Assembly (NCBI GenBank): GCA_022801735.1
Contig: JAAWSW010000055.1
Location: 1 to 8,431 of the forward strand
Length of the DNA stretch: 8,431 nt
Direction: 5' to 3'
Source of the DNA: Bacilli bacterium
GTDB lineage: Bacteria > Bacillota_I > Bacilli_A > RF39 > UBA660
Positions 1 to 8,200 of this stretch are shown in pieces. Both the position numbers and the translations under genes were made by a program. The notes beneath the pieces are model-generated. The model had not been told where the DNA came from. It saw nothing but the letters and a program-made list of their open reading frames with translations, and ran no database searches. The stretch's first letter is position 1; the number at the start of each line of letters is the position of its first letter.

Positions 1-933
1 TATGATTGGCTTTATAAAAAAAGAGTTTCTTCTTTTGATGAAATGTCTAATGTTAAGAAGGATGTTATTTTTAAACTAAAAAGTGATTTTTCAATGGATA
101 TTCCTTTAATTATAAGAAAACAAAGCGGTAAAGATGTTTATAAATATTTATTTAAACTGTCTGATGGTAACTTTGTTGAAGCGGTATTAATGGTTCATGA
201 TTATGGAAATAGTTTATGTGTATCTACTCAAGTTGGTTGTAATATGGGCTGTGCTTTTTGTGAAAGTGGCCGTCTTAAGAAAAAACGTAATTTAGAAACA
301 TATGAAATGGTTAGTCAAATACTACTTGTAGAGAAAGATTTAGATGTGCGCATATCACATGTTGTACTAATGGGTATTGGTGAACCATTTGATAATTATG
401 AAAGTGTTATGGATTTTATAAATATAATTAATAGTGGCAAGGGTATTGATATTGGAGCACGTCATATTACAGTATCTACTTGTGGCATTGTTCCTAAAAT
501 TAAAGAGTTCGCTTTACAAAAATTACAGGTGAATTTGGCTATTAGTTTGCACGCTCCTAATGATGAATTACGTAGTAGACTTATGAAAATTAATAAAGTT
601 TATAAACTTACTGATGTGATAGAAGCGATTAAGTTTTATATAGAAAAAACTAACCGCAGAGTAACTTTTGAATATATAATGCTTAAAGGTGTTAATGATA
701 GTAGGCAGTGTGCGTTAGAACTTGCTACGTTGATAAAAGGGCTTAATGCTTATGTTAATTTAATTCCGTATAATGAAACTAGTCATATTGATTTTAAGAA
801 GACTAATAATGATAAGGTTATGGAATTTTATGATATTTTAAAAAAACAAAAAATAAATGTAACTGTTAGACGTGAGTTTGGTTCAGAAGTGAGTGCGGCT
901 TGCGGACAATTACGTTCTATGGAGGAGGAATAG
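1..933 (+). CDS. rlmN: Dual-specificity RNA methyltransferase RlmN (5'-truncated by window edge)
   Basis: Radical-SAM enzyme that methylates C2 of A2503 in 23S rRNA and A37 in some tRNAs. The reading frame is open from base 1. The residues before the ATG at 43 (YDWLYKKRVSSFDEM) match the usual RlmN N-terminal region, so the true start lies upstream and 43 is an internal Met. In the 310 codons present (codon 1 at base 1) I see the 4Fe-4S cluster motif CxxxCxxC at C80, C84 and C87, preceded by C73 in LCVSTQVGC. The SAM-binding GIGEP motif is near 125-129, VSTCGIVPKI lies near 158-167, VNLIPYN is near 252-258, and the catalytic methyl-carrying Cys is C301 in AACGQL. The cluster loop reads FCESG where FCAS or FCAT is usual. 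Cfr shares this fold, but the position directly before prpC-prkC-rsgA is typical of rlmN. The stop is TAG at 931-933, 1 nt before the phosphatase start. Confidence 0.95.
   Translation, partial: YDWLYKKRVSSFDEMSNVKKDVIFKLKSDFSMDIPLIIRKQSGKDVYKYLFKLSDGNFVEAVLMVHDYGNSLCVSTQVGCNMGCAFCESGRLKKKRNLETYEMVSQILLVEKDLDVRISHVVLMGIGEPFDNYESVMDFINIINSGKGIDIGARHITVSTCGIVPKIKEFALQKLQVNLAISLHAPNDELRSRLMKINKVYKLTDVIEAIKFYIEKTNRRVTFEYIMLKGVNDSRQCALELATLIKGLNAYVNLIPYNETSHIDFKKTNNDKVMEFYDILKKQKINVTVRREFGSEVSAACGQLRSMEEE
921..928 (+). promoter_or_regulatory. Ribosome binding site of the PP2C phosphatase gene
   Basis: GGAGGAGG lies inside the last codons of rlmN, 6 nt before the ATG at 935. It decides the start of the phosphatase gene. 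The same frame extends upstream to a GTG at 893, but that adds 14 residues with no similarity to the family and has no ribosome binding site. Confidence 0.85.
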
Positions 934-934
934 T

Positions 935-1669
935 ATGGAATATTCTTATTTAACAGATCCTGGAAAGGTTAGGGACCATAATGAAGATAGTGTGACGATT
1001 GTTAAAAACAATTCTGGTGAAATTTTAATGGTTGTTGCTGACGGCATGGGTGGTCATAAAGGTGGAGAAATTGCTTCTTCGATTGCGGTTGGAAGTATTG
1101 GTAAGCGTTTTATGGCAACTGGCTCTGTTGGAAATAAAGAAGATGCAATTGCATTTATAAAGGAAATTGTTAGTGAAGCCAATATTTTACTTTATAAATA
1201 TACTACTGATAATCCTGAAAGTATGGGAATGGGTACAACTATAGTACTTGCTTTATTAACTAAGGATTTCTTACTTTTTGGTAATATTGGTGATTCATCT
1301 GGCTTTGTTATGAAAGATGAAAAGTTATATAAGATTACAACTGATCATACGTTAGTTAATTTATTAGTTAAATCTGGTGAATTAACTATAGAAGAGGCTA
1401 AAAATCATCCACGTAAAAATGTTTTGATGAGAGCACTTGGGGCTAATATGAATGTTGAAATGGATGTATTTGATGTAGAGACTGATGTCGATGGAATATT
1501 CCTTTGTAGTGATGGTCTTACTAATATGCTTGAGACAGAGCAAATTGAAAAGGTGTTAAATAGCGAGTTAAGTATTGACGAAAAATTACAAAAATTAATT
1601 TTGAAAAGTAATAATCGTGGGGGAACTGATAATATGTCAGTTGCGTATTTGAAGAAGGAGGCTAAATGA
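935..1669 (+). CDS. prpC: PP2C-family Ser/Thr protein phosphatase, partner of PrkC (Stp/PrpC)
   Basis: Cytoplasmic Mn/Mg-dependent phosphatase that reverses phosphorylation by the PASTA kinase encoded immediately downstream. The protein has 244 aa, close to the usual size (about 250). The start ATG at 935 has a strong RBS and gives the family's N-terminus: a TDPGKVRDHNED motif at 7-18 follows MEYSYL. Metal-binding residues are visible: D18 in the RxxNED motif, D36 in VADGMGG, D120 in IGDSSG, D193 in CSDGL and D232 in GGTDN. MGMGTT at 97-102 and TTDHTL at 135-140 are also family signatures. There is no signal peptide or membrane segment. The gene starts 1 nt after rlmN and its TGA overlaps the start region of prkC, so the phosphatase and kinase are translationally coupled. 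The symbols stp and prpC are both used for this family. Confidence 0.96.
   Translation: MEYSYLTDPGKVRDHNEDSVTIVKNNSGEILMVVADGMGGHKGGEIASSIAVGSIGKRFMATGSVGNKEDAIAFIKEIVSEANILLYKYTTDNPESMGMGTTIVLALLTKDFLLFGNIGDSSGFVMKDEKLYKITTDHTLVNLLVKSGELTIEEAKNHPRKNVLMRALGANMNVEMDVFDVETDVDGIFLCSDGLTNMLETEQIEKVLNSELSIDEKLQKLILKSNNRGGTDNMSVAYLKKEAK
1655..1661 (+). promoter_or_regulatory. Ribosome binding site of prkC
   Basis: AAGGAGG lies inside the end of the phosphatase gene. It is followed by two consecutive in-frame ATGs at 1666 (4 nt spacing) and 1669 (7 nt spacing). The spacing favours 1669, but 1666 cannot be excluded; the difference is one Met. Confidence 0.75.
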
Positions 1670-3387
1670 TGATAAGTAAAGGACAATTGATAAATGATCG
1701 TTATGAAATAATTCGTTCTATTGGTGAAGGTGGAATGGCTAATGTATATTTGGCTAATGATACTATTTTAGATAGATTAGTTGCAGTAAAGGTGTTACGT
1801 GGTGATTTATCAGAAGACGAAAAATTTGTTAGACGTTTTCAAAGAGAGGCTATTGCGGCTAGTTCTTTAAATCATCCTAATATTGTAGAGGTATATGATG
1901 TCGGAGAAGATAATGGTAAATATTATATTGTTATGGAGTATGTTGATGGAAAAACTTTAAAGAGTTTAATCAAGAAAAGAGGTGCTCTTACTTTACCTGA
2001 AGTTGTAGATATTATGTTACAACTTGCATCTGCGATTTCTTGTGCTCATGATAGTTATATCATTCACCGTGATATTAAACCTCAAAATGTGATTATTTTA
2101 GAAGATGGTAGAGTTAAAGTCATGGATTTTGGCATTGCTGCTCAATTAAATAGTAATGATCTAACACAGACTAATAGTGTTATGGGTACAGTTTATTATT
2201 TACCACCTGAACAGGCTAATGGTAATGTAACAACAACTAAGAGTGATATTTATTCTTTAGGAATTTTAATGTATGAACTTGTTGTTGGTAGGGTACCTTT
2301 TAAAGGTGATAGTCCAGTTGAAGTTGCAATTAAACAAATGCGTGAACGTATTCCAAGTTTAACTGATGCTAATCCTGATATTCCACAATCTATTGAAAAT
2401 GTTATTTTAAGAGCATGTGCTAAAAACCCTAAAAATAGATATGAATCAATGGGGGAAATGCGTGCTGATTTAGAAACTGTTTTAGATAAGAATCGTTTTG
2501 ATGAGGCTAAGGTAGTTTATGAATATCCTGAAAGTAATTTTGATGATAGTGAAAAACATCTAGAAAAACGTAGTGATCGTAATAAGAAAAATGAAGAAGG
2601 CAAGAAATATAAAAAATTAAATAAATCGGTTATTATTGCTTCTGTTATAGCAGGAGTATTGTTATTTACTTTATTGTTTACTTTTATTATTTATCCTAAG
2701 TTTATTTCTAAACCTTCTGTTGAAGTGCCTGATGTTTCTAATTTGAAAGTGTCAAAGGCAGAAAAACTTTTAGAGGATTCTGGTTTTGTTGTTAATGTAA
2801 AAACTAAGAAGAAAACTAGTGATGAAATAGATAAGGGAAAAGTTATTGAAACTGATCCTGAAGCTGGTAGAACGATTAAGAAGGGTAGTAAGATTACTTT
2901 GATTGTTTCTAGCGGTAGTAAAAAAATTGAAATAGAGGATTATACTGGTAAAAATTATTACGAGATTAAAGCAAAATTAGAGGCGGCTAATATAACTGTT
3001 GAAATTGAAAAGAAAGATGTTCCTGAAGGTGATAATGTTAAAGATGATATTATTTTAGGACAAGATGTTAAAGCCGGTGAAAAATTAGGTAAAGGTGATA
3101 CTATTATACTTACTATTCCTAATGTTTATGTAGTATATCCTGATTTTGCTAAAGAGGGTTATAGTGAACTTGATGTTAAAAATTTCTGTGCTAAAAATGG
3201 CTTAACTTTAGAAATTAATCACCAAGCAGACGGTGGTAAGTCTGATGGAACTATTATTTATCAAAATATGGCTGCAGGAACAAAGGTAAGAGATGGTGCT
3301 ACTGTTAAAATAACAGTTGTTAAAAATGAAGTGAAACCTGGTACTGATATGGGTACTGATTCAGGTAGTAATGATGAAGGACAATAA
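1669..3387 (+). CDS. prkC: Transmembrane PASTA-domain Ser/Thr protein kinase (PrkC/PknB/Stk type)
   Basis: Hanks-type kinase with an intracellular catalytic domain, one membrane helix and extracellular PASTA repeats that bind peptidoglycan fragments or lipid II in characterised relatives. Numbering is from the ATG at 1669 (572 aa); starting at 1666 adds one Met. The kinase domain spans about 11-270: glycine loop GEGGMANV 19-26, catalytic Lys in VAVK (K41), αC Glu E60, HRDIKPQN 133-140 with catalytic D135, DFG 153-155, a Thr-rich activation segment (T166, T168, T174) and PPEQ 180-183. A charged Lys/Glu-rich juxtamembrane stretch (about 295-318) precedes a hydrophobic helix at about 320-342. 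Three PASTA domains follow at about 352-417, 420-486 and 487-554, then a short polar Gly/Ser/Asp tail. Length and layout match B. subtilis PrkC. The stop TAA shares its last base with the rsgA ATG. A PASTA kinase implies that the cell probably makes peptidoglycan. Confidence 0.97.
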   Translation: MISKGQLINDRYEIIRSIGEGGMANVYLANDTILDRLVAVKVLRGDLSEDEKFVRRFQREAIAASSLNHPNIVEVYDVGEDNGKYYIVMEYVDGKTLKSLIKKRGALTLPEVVDIMLQLASAISCAHDSYIIHRDIKPQNVIILEDGRVKVMDFGIAAQLNSNDLTQTNSVMGTVYYLPPEQANGNVTTTKSDIYSLGILMYELVVGRVPFKGDSPVEVAIKQMRERIPSLTDANPDIPQSIENVILRACAKNPKNRYESMGEMRADLETVLDKNRFDEAKVVYEYPESNFDDSEKHLEKRSDRNKKNEEGKKYKKLNKSVIIASVIAGVLLFTLLFTFIIYPKFISKPSVEVPDVSNLKVSKAEKLLEDSGFVVNVKTKKKTSDEIDKGKVIETDPEAGRTIKKGSKITLIVSSGSKKIEIEDYTGKNYYEIKAKLEAANITVEIEKKDVPEGDNVKDDIILGQDVKAGEKLGKGDTIILTIPNVYVVYPDFAKEGYSELDVKNFCAKNGLTLEINHQADGGKSDGTIIYQNMAAGTKVRDGATVKITVVKNEVKPGTDMGTDSGSNDEGQ

Positions 3388-4229
3388 TGGAAATAGTTAA
3401 AGGAATGATTGTAAAGCAAATAAGTAATGATTATACTGTGTTTGCTTTAGGTGAGATGTTTGTCTGTAAGGCTAGAGGAAAGTTTCGTAATATGGATATT
3501 ACACCTCTAGTCGGAGACTTTGTAAATTTTGATAAAGATACTAATTATATTTTAGAGGTGTTACCTAGAAAAAATGAACTTGTAAGACCAAGTATTGCTA
3601 ATATTGATCAAGCAGTGATTATAACTAGTTTAAAGGAACCAAATTTTGATTCTAATTTGCTTGATAAATTACTTTGTATTATTGAGTTTAATAATGTTAA
3701 ACCGATTGTTATTTTTACTAAAGCAGATTTATTAAGTGAATTGGAACTTGAAAAGTTTAAAGAATATTATAATTATTATAAAAGTATTGGTATTGATGTT
3801 TATTTTAATGACGACTTAGAACAAATTAGTAAGATATTTAAAGATAAGGTAAGTGTGTTTACTGGTCAAAGCGGAGCAGGTAAGAGTACTTTGCTTAATA
3901 GATTAGATGATTCTTTAAATATTAAAACTGGTGAGATTTCATTGGCGTTAAATCGTGGTAAACACACTACAAGACATACTTCTTTACTTAAAGTTTATGG
4001 CGGATTAGTTGCTGATACACCTGGATTTTCGGCTTTAAATTTTGGTGAAATGTCTAAAGGTGATATCAGGGATAATTTTATAGAGTTTAATACATATAGA
4101 GATAAATGTAAGTATCGTGATTGTATGCATGATAAAGAAGATGATTGTGAAGTTAAAGATAGAGTTAAATCTGGTGATATTTTAATTAGTAGATATGATA
4201 ATTATATAAATTTTATTAGTAAAGGGTGA
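3387..4229 (+). CDS. rsgA: Ribosome small-subunit biogenesis GTPase RsgA (YjeQ/CpgA)
   Basis: Circularly permuted GTPase that acts late in 30S subunit maturation, checking the decoding centre. The protein has 280 aa, slightly shorter than the usual 290-350. An N-terminal OB-fold covers about 1-65. The GTPase motifs come in permuted order: G4 TKAD 111-114, P-loop GQSGAGKST 160-168, switch region RGKHTTRHTS 190-199 and G3 DTPG 210-213. The C-terminal zinc site is C241, C246, H248 and C254. The start is ATG 3387, overlapping the prkC stop by 1 nt (TAATG), with AAGGA at 3377-3381 as the RBS. In B. subtilis the orthologue CpgA is reported to be a PrkC substrate, which gives the conserved prpC-prkC-rsgA linkage a functional reading; phosphorylation here is inference. 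Confidence 0.96.
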   Translation: MEIVKGMIVKQISNDYTVFALGEMFVCKARGKFRNMDITPLVGDFVNFDKDTNYILEVLPRKNELVRPSIANIDQAVIITSLKEPNFDSNLLDKLLCIIEFNNVKPIVIFTKADLLSELELEKFKEYYNYYKSIGIDVYFNDDLEQISKIFKDKVSVFTGQSGAGKSTLLNRLDDSLNIKTGEISLALNRGKHTTRHTSLLKVYGGLVADTPGFSALNFGEMSKGDIRDNFIEFNTYRDKCKYRDCMHDKEDDCEVKDRVKSGDILISRYDNYINFISKG

Positions 4230-4230
4230 T
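4222..4230 (+). promoter_or_regulatory. Ribosome binding site of rpe
   Basis: AAGGGTGAT overlaps the rsgA stop codon and resembles the extended anti-Shine-Dalgarno complement AAGGAGGTGAT with two bases missing. It sits 3 nt before ATG 4234; its GGTGAT part lines up with the usual spacing for 4234. The in-frame TTG at 4231 directly abuts it and is unlikely to be used. Confidence 0.6.
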
Positions 4231-4233
4231 TTG

Positions 4234-4845
4234 ATGATAGTATCAGCGTCTTTCCTTAAAATTCAAGATAATGAGGATAAAATTTTAGAATTAGATAAAT
4301 GTGCAGATTATATGCATTATGATGTAATGGACGGAATTTTTACAGAAAATAAAACTCCGTCTTTAACTGGTTTTAGGGTATCTAGTCCAAAGGATATTCA
4401 TTTAATGGTTACAGATGTTAAAAGGTATGTAGATATTTATAGTGAGTTAAATCCTTTATTTATGACTTTTCATTTAGAAGTTGGTAATACAATAGAATTA
4501 ATTAATTATATTAAAGATAAAGGTATTAAAGTTGGTATTTCTATTAATCCAGAAACTCCTATTTCTAAGATTGTTCCTTATTTAGAATATATTGATTTAG
4601 TACTTGTCATGTCAGTGCATCCTGGAAAGGGTGGTCAAGCGTTTATTGATATTACTGATAAAATAGATTATCTTTATAAGTACCGTATGGAATATAATTT
4701 AGATTATTTAATTGAGGTTGATGGTGGTATTAATGAAGATACAATTGATAAAGTATCACAGGTTGATATTGCAGTAGCAGGTTCATATATTACTGATAGT
4801 GAAAATTATGAAAAACAAATAAAAAGATTAAGAGGTGCATTATGA
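4234..4845 (+). CDS. rpe: Ribulose-phosphate 3-epimerase (short, somewhat divergent)
   Basis: TIM-barrel metal-dependent enzyme that interconverts D-ribulose 5-phosphate and D-xylulose 5-phosphate in the non-oxidative pentose phosphate pathway. From ATG 4234 it has 203 aa, against the usual 215-225. Visible active-site residues are the metal ligands H28 and D30 (HYDVMDG), H56 (DIHLM) and D163 (VDGGI), plus the active-site methionines M32, M58 and M126. The phosphate-binding loops are PGKGGQ at 130-135, GG at 164-165 and AGSYI near 181-185. Two departures stand out: the segment between DVMDG and HLM is about five residues shorter than usual and lacks the usual FGP motif, and the common NPGFGGQ reads HPGKGGQ. 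A related sugar-phosphate epimerase (allulose-6-phosphate 3-epimerase type) cannot be excluded, but the rsgA-rpe neighbourhood strongly supports Rpe. The stop overlaps the next gene by 4 nt (ATGA). Confidence 0.92.
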   Translation: MIVSASFLKIQDNEDKILELDKCADYMHYDVMDGIFTENKTPSLTGFRVSSPKDIHLMVTDVKRYVDIYSELNPLFMTFHLEVGNTIELINYIKDKGIKVGISINPETPISKIVPYLEYIDLVLVMSVHPGKGGQAFIDITDKIDYLYKYRMEYNLDYLIEVDGGINEDTIDKVSQVDIAVAGSYITDSENYEKQIKRLRGAL

Positions 4846-5222
4846 AAAACGGATTTACTTTAGCAGAACTTTTAGGAGTTATTGTAATATTGGGTATTAT
4901 TGCGGTTATTACAACAACTACTGTTGGTAAAAGTCTTAGAAATAGCCATTATGAAACATGTCTTACTCAAGAAAAAAATATTATTGAAGGAGTTAAGGCA
5001 TGGGCTATTGATCATGCTAAAGACTTACCTAATGCAGGAGAGACTATATCTATTAGTCTTTCAGAACTTCAAGATAATGGTTATGTTGAGGATGAACTTA
5101 AAAATCCGATGACTAGTGAGGGTTATTCTGCTGAAACTAAGGTTGATATTTATTCAAGTAATGGTACTAGTTATGAATATAATGTTATTTATGGTAGTGA
5201 CAATGAGAAATGCTTAAAATAG
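4842..5222 (+). CDS. Prepilin-type (class III signal peptide) pilin/pseudopilin-like protein
   Basis: Small 126-aa protein with a textbook prepilin N-terminus: a short charged leader MKNG, a predicted peptidase cleavage after G4, then FTLAE with F5 as +1 and E9 as +5, followed by a hydrophobic helix to about residue 23. It would be processed by a prepilin peptidase, N-methylated and assembled into a type IV pilus, a competence pseudopilus or a type II secretion-like fibre. The mature part begins with a probable amphipathic helix (about 30-60), then SLSELQDNGYV at 72-82 and LKNP at 86-89, an arrangement reminiscent of ComGC/GspG-like major pseudopilins, and a Tyr/Ser-rich β region. Only two Cys are present, C40 and C124, and could form a disulfide outside the cell. 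The start is coupled to the rpe stop (ATGA), with AAGAGG at 4830-4835 as RBS. No peptidase, ATPase or other pilus gene is in the window. The exact pilus system is unknown. Confidence 0.88.
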   Translation: MKNGFTLAELLGVIVILGIIAVITTTTVGKSLRNSHYETCLTQEKNIIEGVKAWAIDHAKDLPNAGETISISLSELQDNGYVEDELKNPMTSEGYSAETKVDIYSSNGTSYEYNVIYGSDNEKCLK

Positions 5223-5226
5223 GAGG
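5221..5226 (+). promoter_or_regulatory. Ribosome binding site of nifJ
   Basis: A consensus AGGAGG begins inside the TAG stop (5220-5222) of the prepilin gene and lies 6 nt before ATG 5233. It fixes the nifJ start and suggests efficient translation from the same transcript. Confidence 0.85.
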
Positions 5227-5232
5227 CGTTTT

Positions 5233-8200
5233 ATGAAAAAGATAACTGTTGATGGGAATGAAGCGTGTGCACATGCTTCTTATATGTTTACTGAGGTGGC
5301 TGGAATTTATCCAATAACTCCATCTAGCCCAATGCCAGAACATATTGATTCTTGGGCATCTATGGGAAGAAAGAATATATTTAATGATACTGTTAAAGTA
5401 GTTGAAATGGAAAGTGAAGCAGGGGCTATTGGTATGGTACATGGTAGTTTACAGTCAGGAATGCTAACTAGTACTTATACAGCAAGTCAAGGATTACTTT
5501 TGATGATTCCTAACATGTATAAGATTGCAGGGGAGATGCTTCCTTGTGTTATTCATGTGGCTGCTCGTAGTCTTGCAACTCATGCTTTAAGTATTTTTGG
5601 TGATCATCAGGATGTTTATGCAACTAGAATGACAGGCTTTTGTATGCTTGCATCTTCTAATGTACAAGATGCTTATTATTTAGGTTTAGTGAGTCATTTG
5701 GCTGCAATTAAGTCTTCTTTACCTTTTATGCATTTTTTTGATGGTTTTAGAACAAGTCATGAATATAATAAGATTGATATTTTTGAAGATGAAGAGGTTA
5801 AATCTTTACTTGATTTAGAGGCTGTAGATAAGTTTCGTAATCGTGCTTTAAGTCCTTTAAATCCTGTTACTAGAGGAACTAATCAAAATGGTGATATTTA
5901 TTTTCAAATGACAGAGTCTCGTAATTTGTTTTATGATAATGCGGCTTTAGTTGTTTGTGATTATATGAATAAGATTAATGAAATGGCAGGAACTGATTAT
6001 AAGCCTTTTAATTATTATGGAAGTCCCAAAGCAACTAAGGTAATTGTGGCTATGGGGTCTGTTTGTGATACAGTTAAGGAAACGATTGATTATTTAGGTG
6101 GTGAAATTGGTTTAGTAGAGGTTCATTTATATAGACCTTTTAGTATTAAATATTTACTTTCTATTTTACCTTCTAGTGTTAAAAATGTTGCTGTTTTAGA
6201 TAGAACTAAGGAACCTGGTAGTAATGGGGAACCACTATATTTAGATATTGCGAATGCTTTAGGGGATAAGGACATTAAGGTAGTTGGTGGTCGTTATGGT
6301 TTATCTAGTAAAGATACTACACCTGGAATGATTAAAGCAGTTTTTGATTCTTTAGATAATCCTAAAAATAATTTTACTATTGGTATTAATGATGATGTTA
6401 CTAATTTGAGTTTAGAATATGCTGATTTAAATTTGGCAGGCAATGATAAATCCTTTTTACTTTATGGTTATGGTAGTGATGGAACTGTATCTGCGGCTAA
6501 AACTTTATTAGAGATTGCTGGAAATAATACTGATATGTATGCTCAAGGTTATTTTGAATATGATTCTAAAAAATCAGGTGGAGTTACAGCTTCACATTTA
6601 AGATTTTCGCCTGATAAGATTAGAAAGACTTATTTTGTTCATCATCCTGAGTTAGTGGTTGTTACTAAGGATTCTTATTTAAAAGAATTTGATATGTTTT
6701 CTTCTATGAAGGATAATGGGACTTTAATTATAAATACTATTAAGACAGATTCTGAAATGTTAGAGGCATTAAAACCTTATAAAAGTATTTTAAATGAAAA
6801 GAATATTACAGTTTATACGATTAATGCTTATGAACTTGCTCGTAAGTGTAATTTAGGTAATAAAATAAGTATGATTATGGCAAGTGTTATTTTAAAGGTT
6901 ACTAATTTGGTTAGTTTTGAAGAAGGAATTTCTATTTTAAAAGATTTAGTTACTGATAAGTTTAGTAAGAAGAGTGAAGAACTTGTTTCAGCCAATATAC
7001 TTGGAATTACTGAGGCTACTAATTATTTGAAAAAGTTAGAATTAGATGAGGAAAGTTCTGAACTTAATATAGATACCTCTAGTATTTATAGTGCGATTAG
7101 TCATAGAGTGGGTAATGATCTTAAGGTATCTGATTTTAAAGGTATGGAAGATGGAACAGTAACTCATACATTACCTAATGGAAGAATTCTTAGTGATATT
7201 GTACCTAAGTGGTTAAATGAAAATTGTATTCAGTGTGGTATGTGTTCATTAGTTTGTCCACATGGTGTTATTAGACCATTTTTACTTAGTGAAGATGAAT
7301 ACGGTAAGGCTCCTGATAGTATTAAAACTAAGTGTTTACCTGCTATAGGAATTCCTAATCATTATTTTATAATTGGTATTTCTAAAGAAAATTGTACAGG
7401 ATGCGGAGTTTGTATTAATACTTGCCCTGGAAAAGGTGGGAACAATGCTTTAAATTTTGAAAAGATAGTTACTGACTCAGAGTTTGATTATTTAGTATCT
7501 AATGTTTCTATTAAAGATAGTGTTAAGTTAGAAACTATTAAAGGTAGTCAACTTAGAAAACCTAAATTTGCTTTTCATGGTGCATGTGCGGGATGCGGAG
7601 AAACTGCATATATTAAACTTTTAACTCAGATGTTTGGTGATAGTTTAGTGATTGCGAATGCAACTGGATGTTCTTCTATTTATGGGGCTTCTAGTCCTGA
7701 TATGCCTTATGAAATTCCATGGGCGAATAGTTTGTTTGAAGATAATGCAGAGTTTGGTTATGGTATGATGATTGGATATGAAACTGCTAGAGATAGAGTT
7801 AGAAATTATATGAGTAATCATGATGATGAGTTATTTGAAAAATGGCTTTCTAATTCTGATGATTATAGTATTACTAAAGAGGTTTATGATAATATTGATT
7901 ATGGTAAACATCCAGAATTATTGAAACTTAAAAATTATATTATGCCAAGGAGTGTATGGGCTGTTGGTGGTGATGGCTGGGCATATGATATTGGTTTTAA
8001 TGGAATTGATCATGTGCTTGCTAGTGGTGATAATATAAATATTTTAGTTTTGGATAGTCAGGTTTATTCTAATACTGGTGGTCAATCATCTAAAGCAACG
8101 CCTAAGGGTGCAGTTGCACAATTTGCATCTGACGGTAAGAAGAATAATAAAAAAGATTTAGCAAGGATTGCAATGAGTTACCCTAATGTTTATGTTGCTA

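Noticed and set aside
43..45. ATG at 43 as the start of rlmN
   Set aside because: The frame is open upstream to base 1 and encodes family-typical RlmN residues, so this Met is internal and the gene is cut by the window edge.
893..934. GTG at 893 as the phosphatase start
   Set aside because: It adds 14 residues unrelated to the family, overlaps rlmN, and lacks a ribosome site; ATG 935 has GGAGGAGG at good spacing.
1405..1686. Minus-strand open frame of 93 codons
   Set aside because: It lies antisense to the conserved C-terminal part of the phosphatase and the start of prkC, has no recognisable domain, and looks like a by-product of AT-rich coding sequence.
4900..5112. Alternative-frame open frame of 70 codons inside the prepilin gene
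   Set aside because: It is out of frame with a clear prepilin, is Leu/Lys/Met-rich as expected of a shadow frame, and has no ribosome binding site of its own.
5223..5232. Promoter or terminator between the prepilin gene and nifJ
   Set aside because: The gap is only 10 nt and is taken up by the ribosome binding region; no hairpin with a T-run is visible there.
5185..5442. Minus-strand open frame of 85 codons over the start of nifJ
   Set aside because: It is antisense to the conserved pyruvate-binding N-terminus of NifJ and its His/Ser/Cys-rich composition is typical of a spurious frame.
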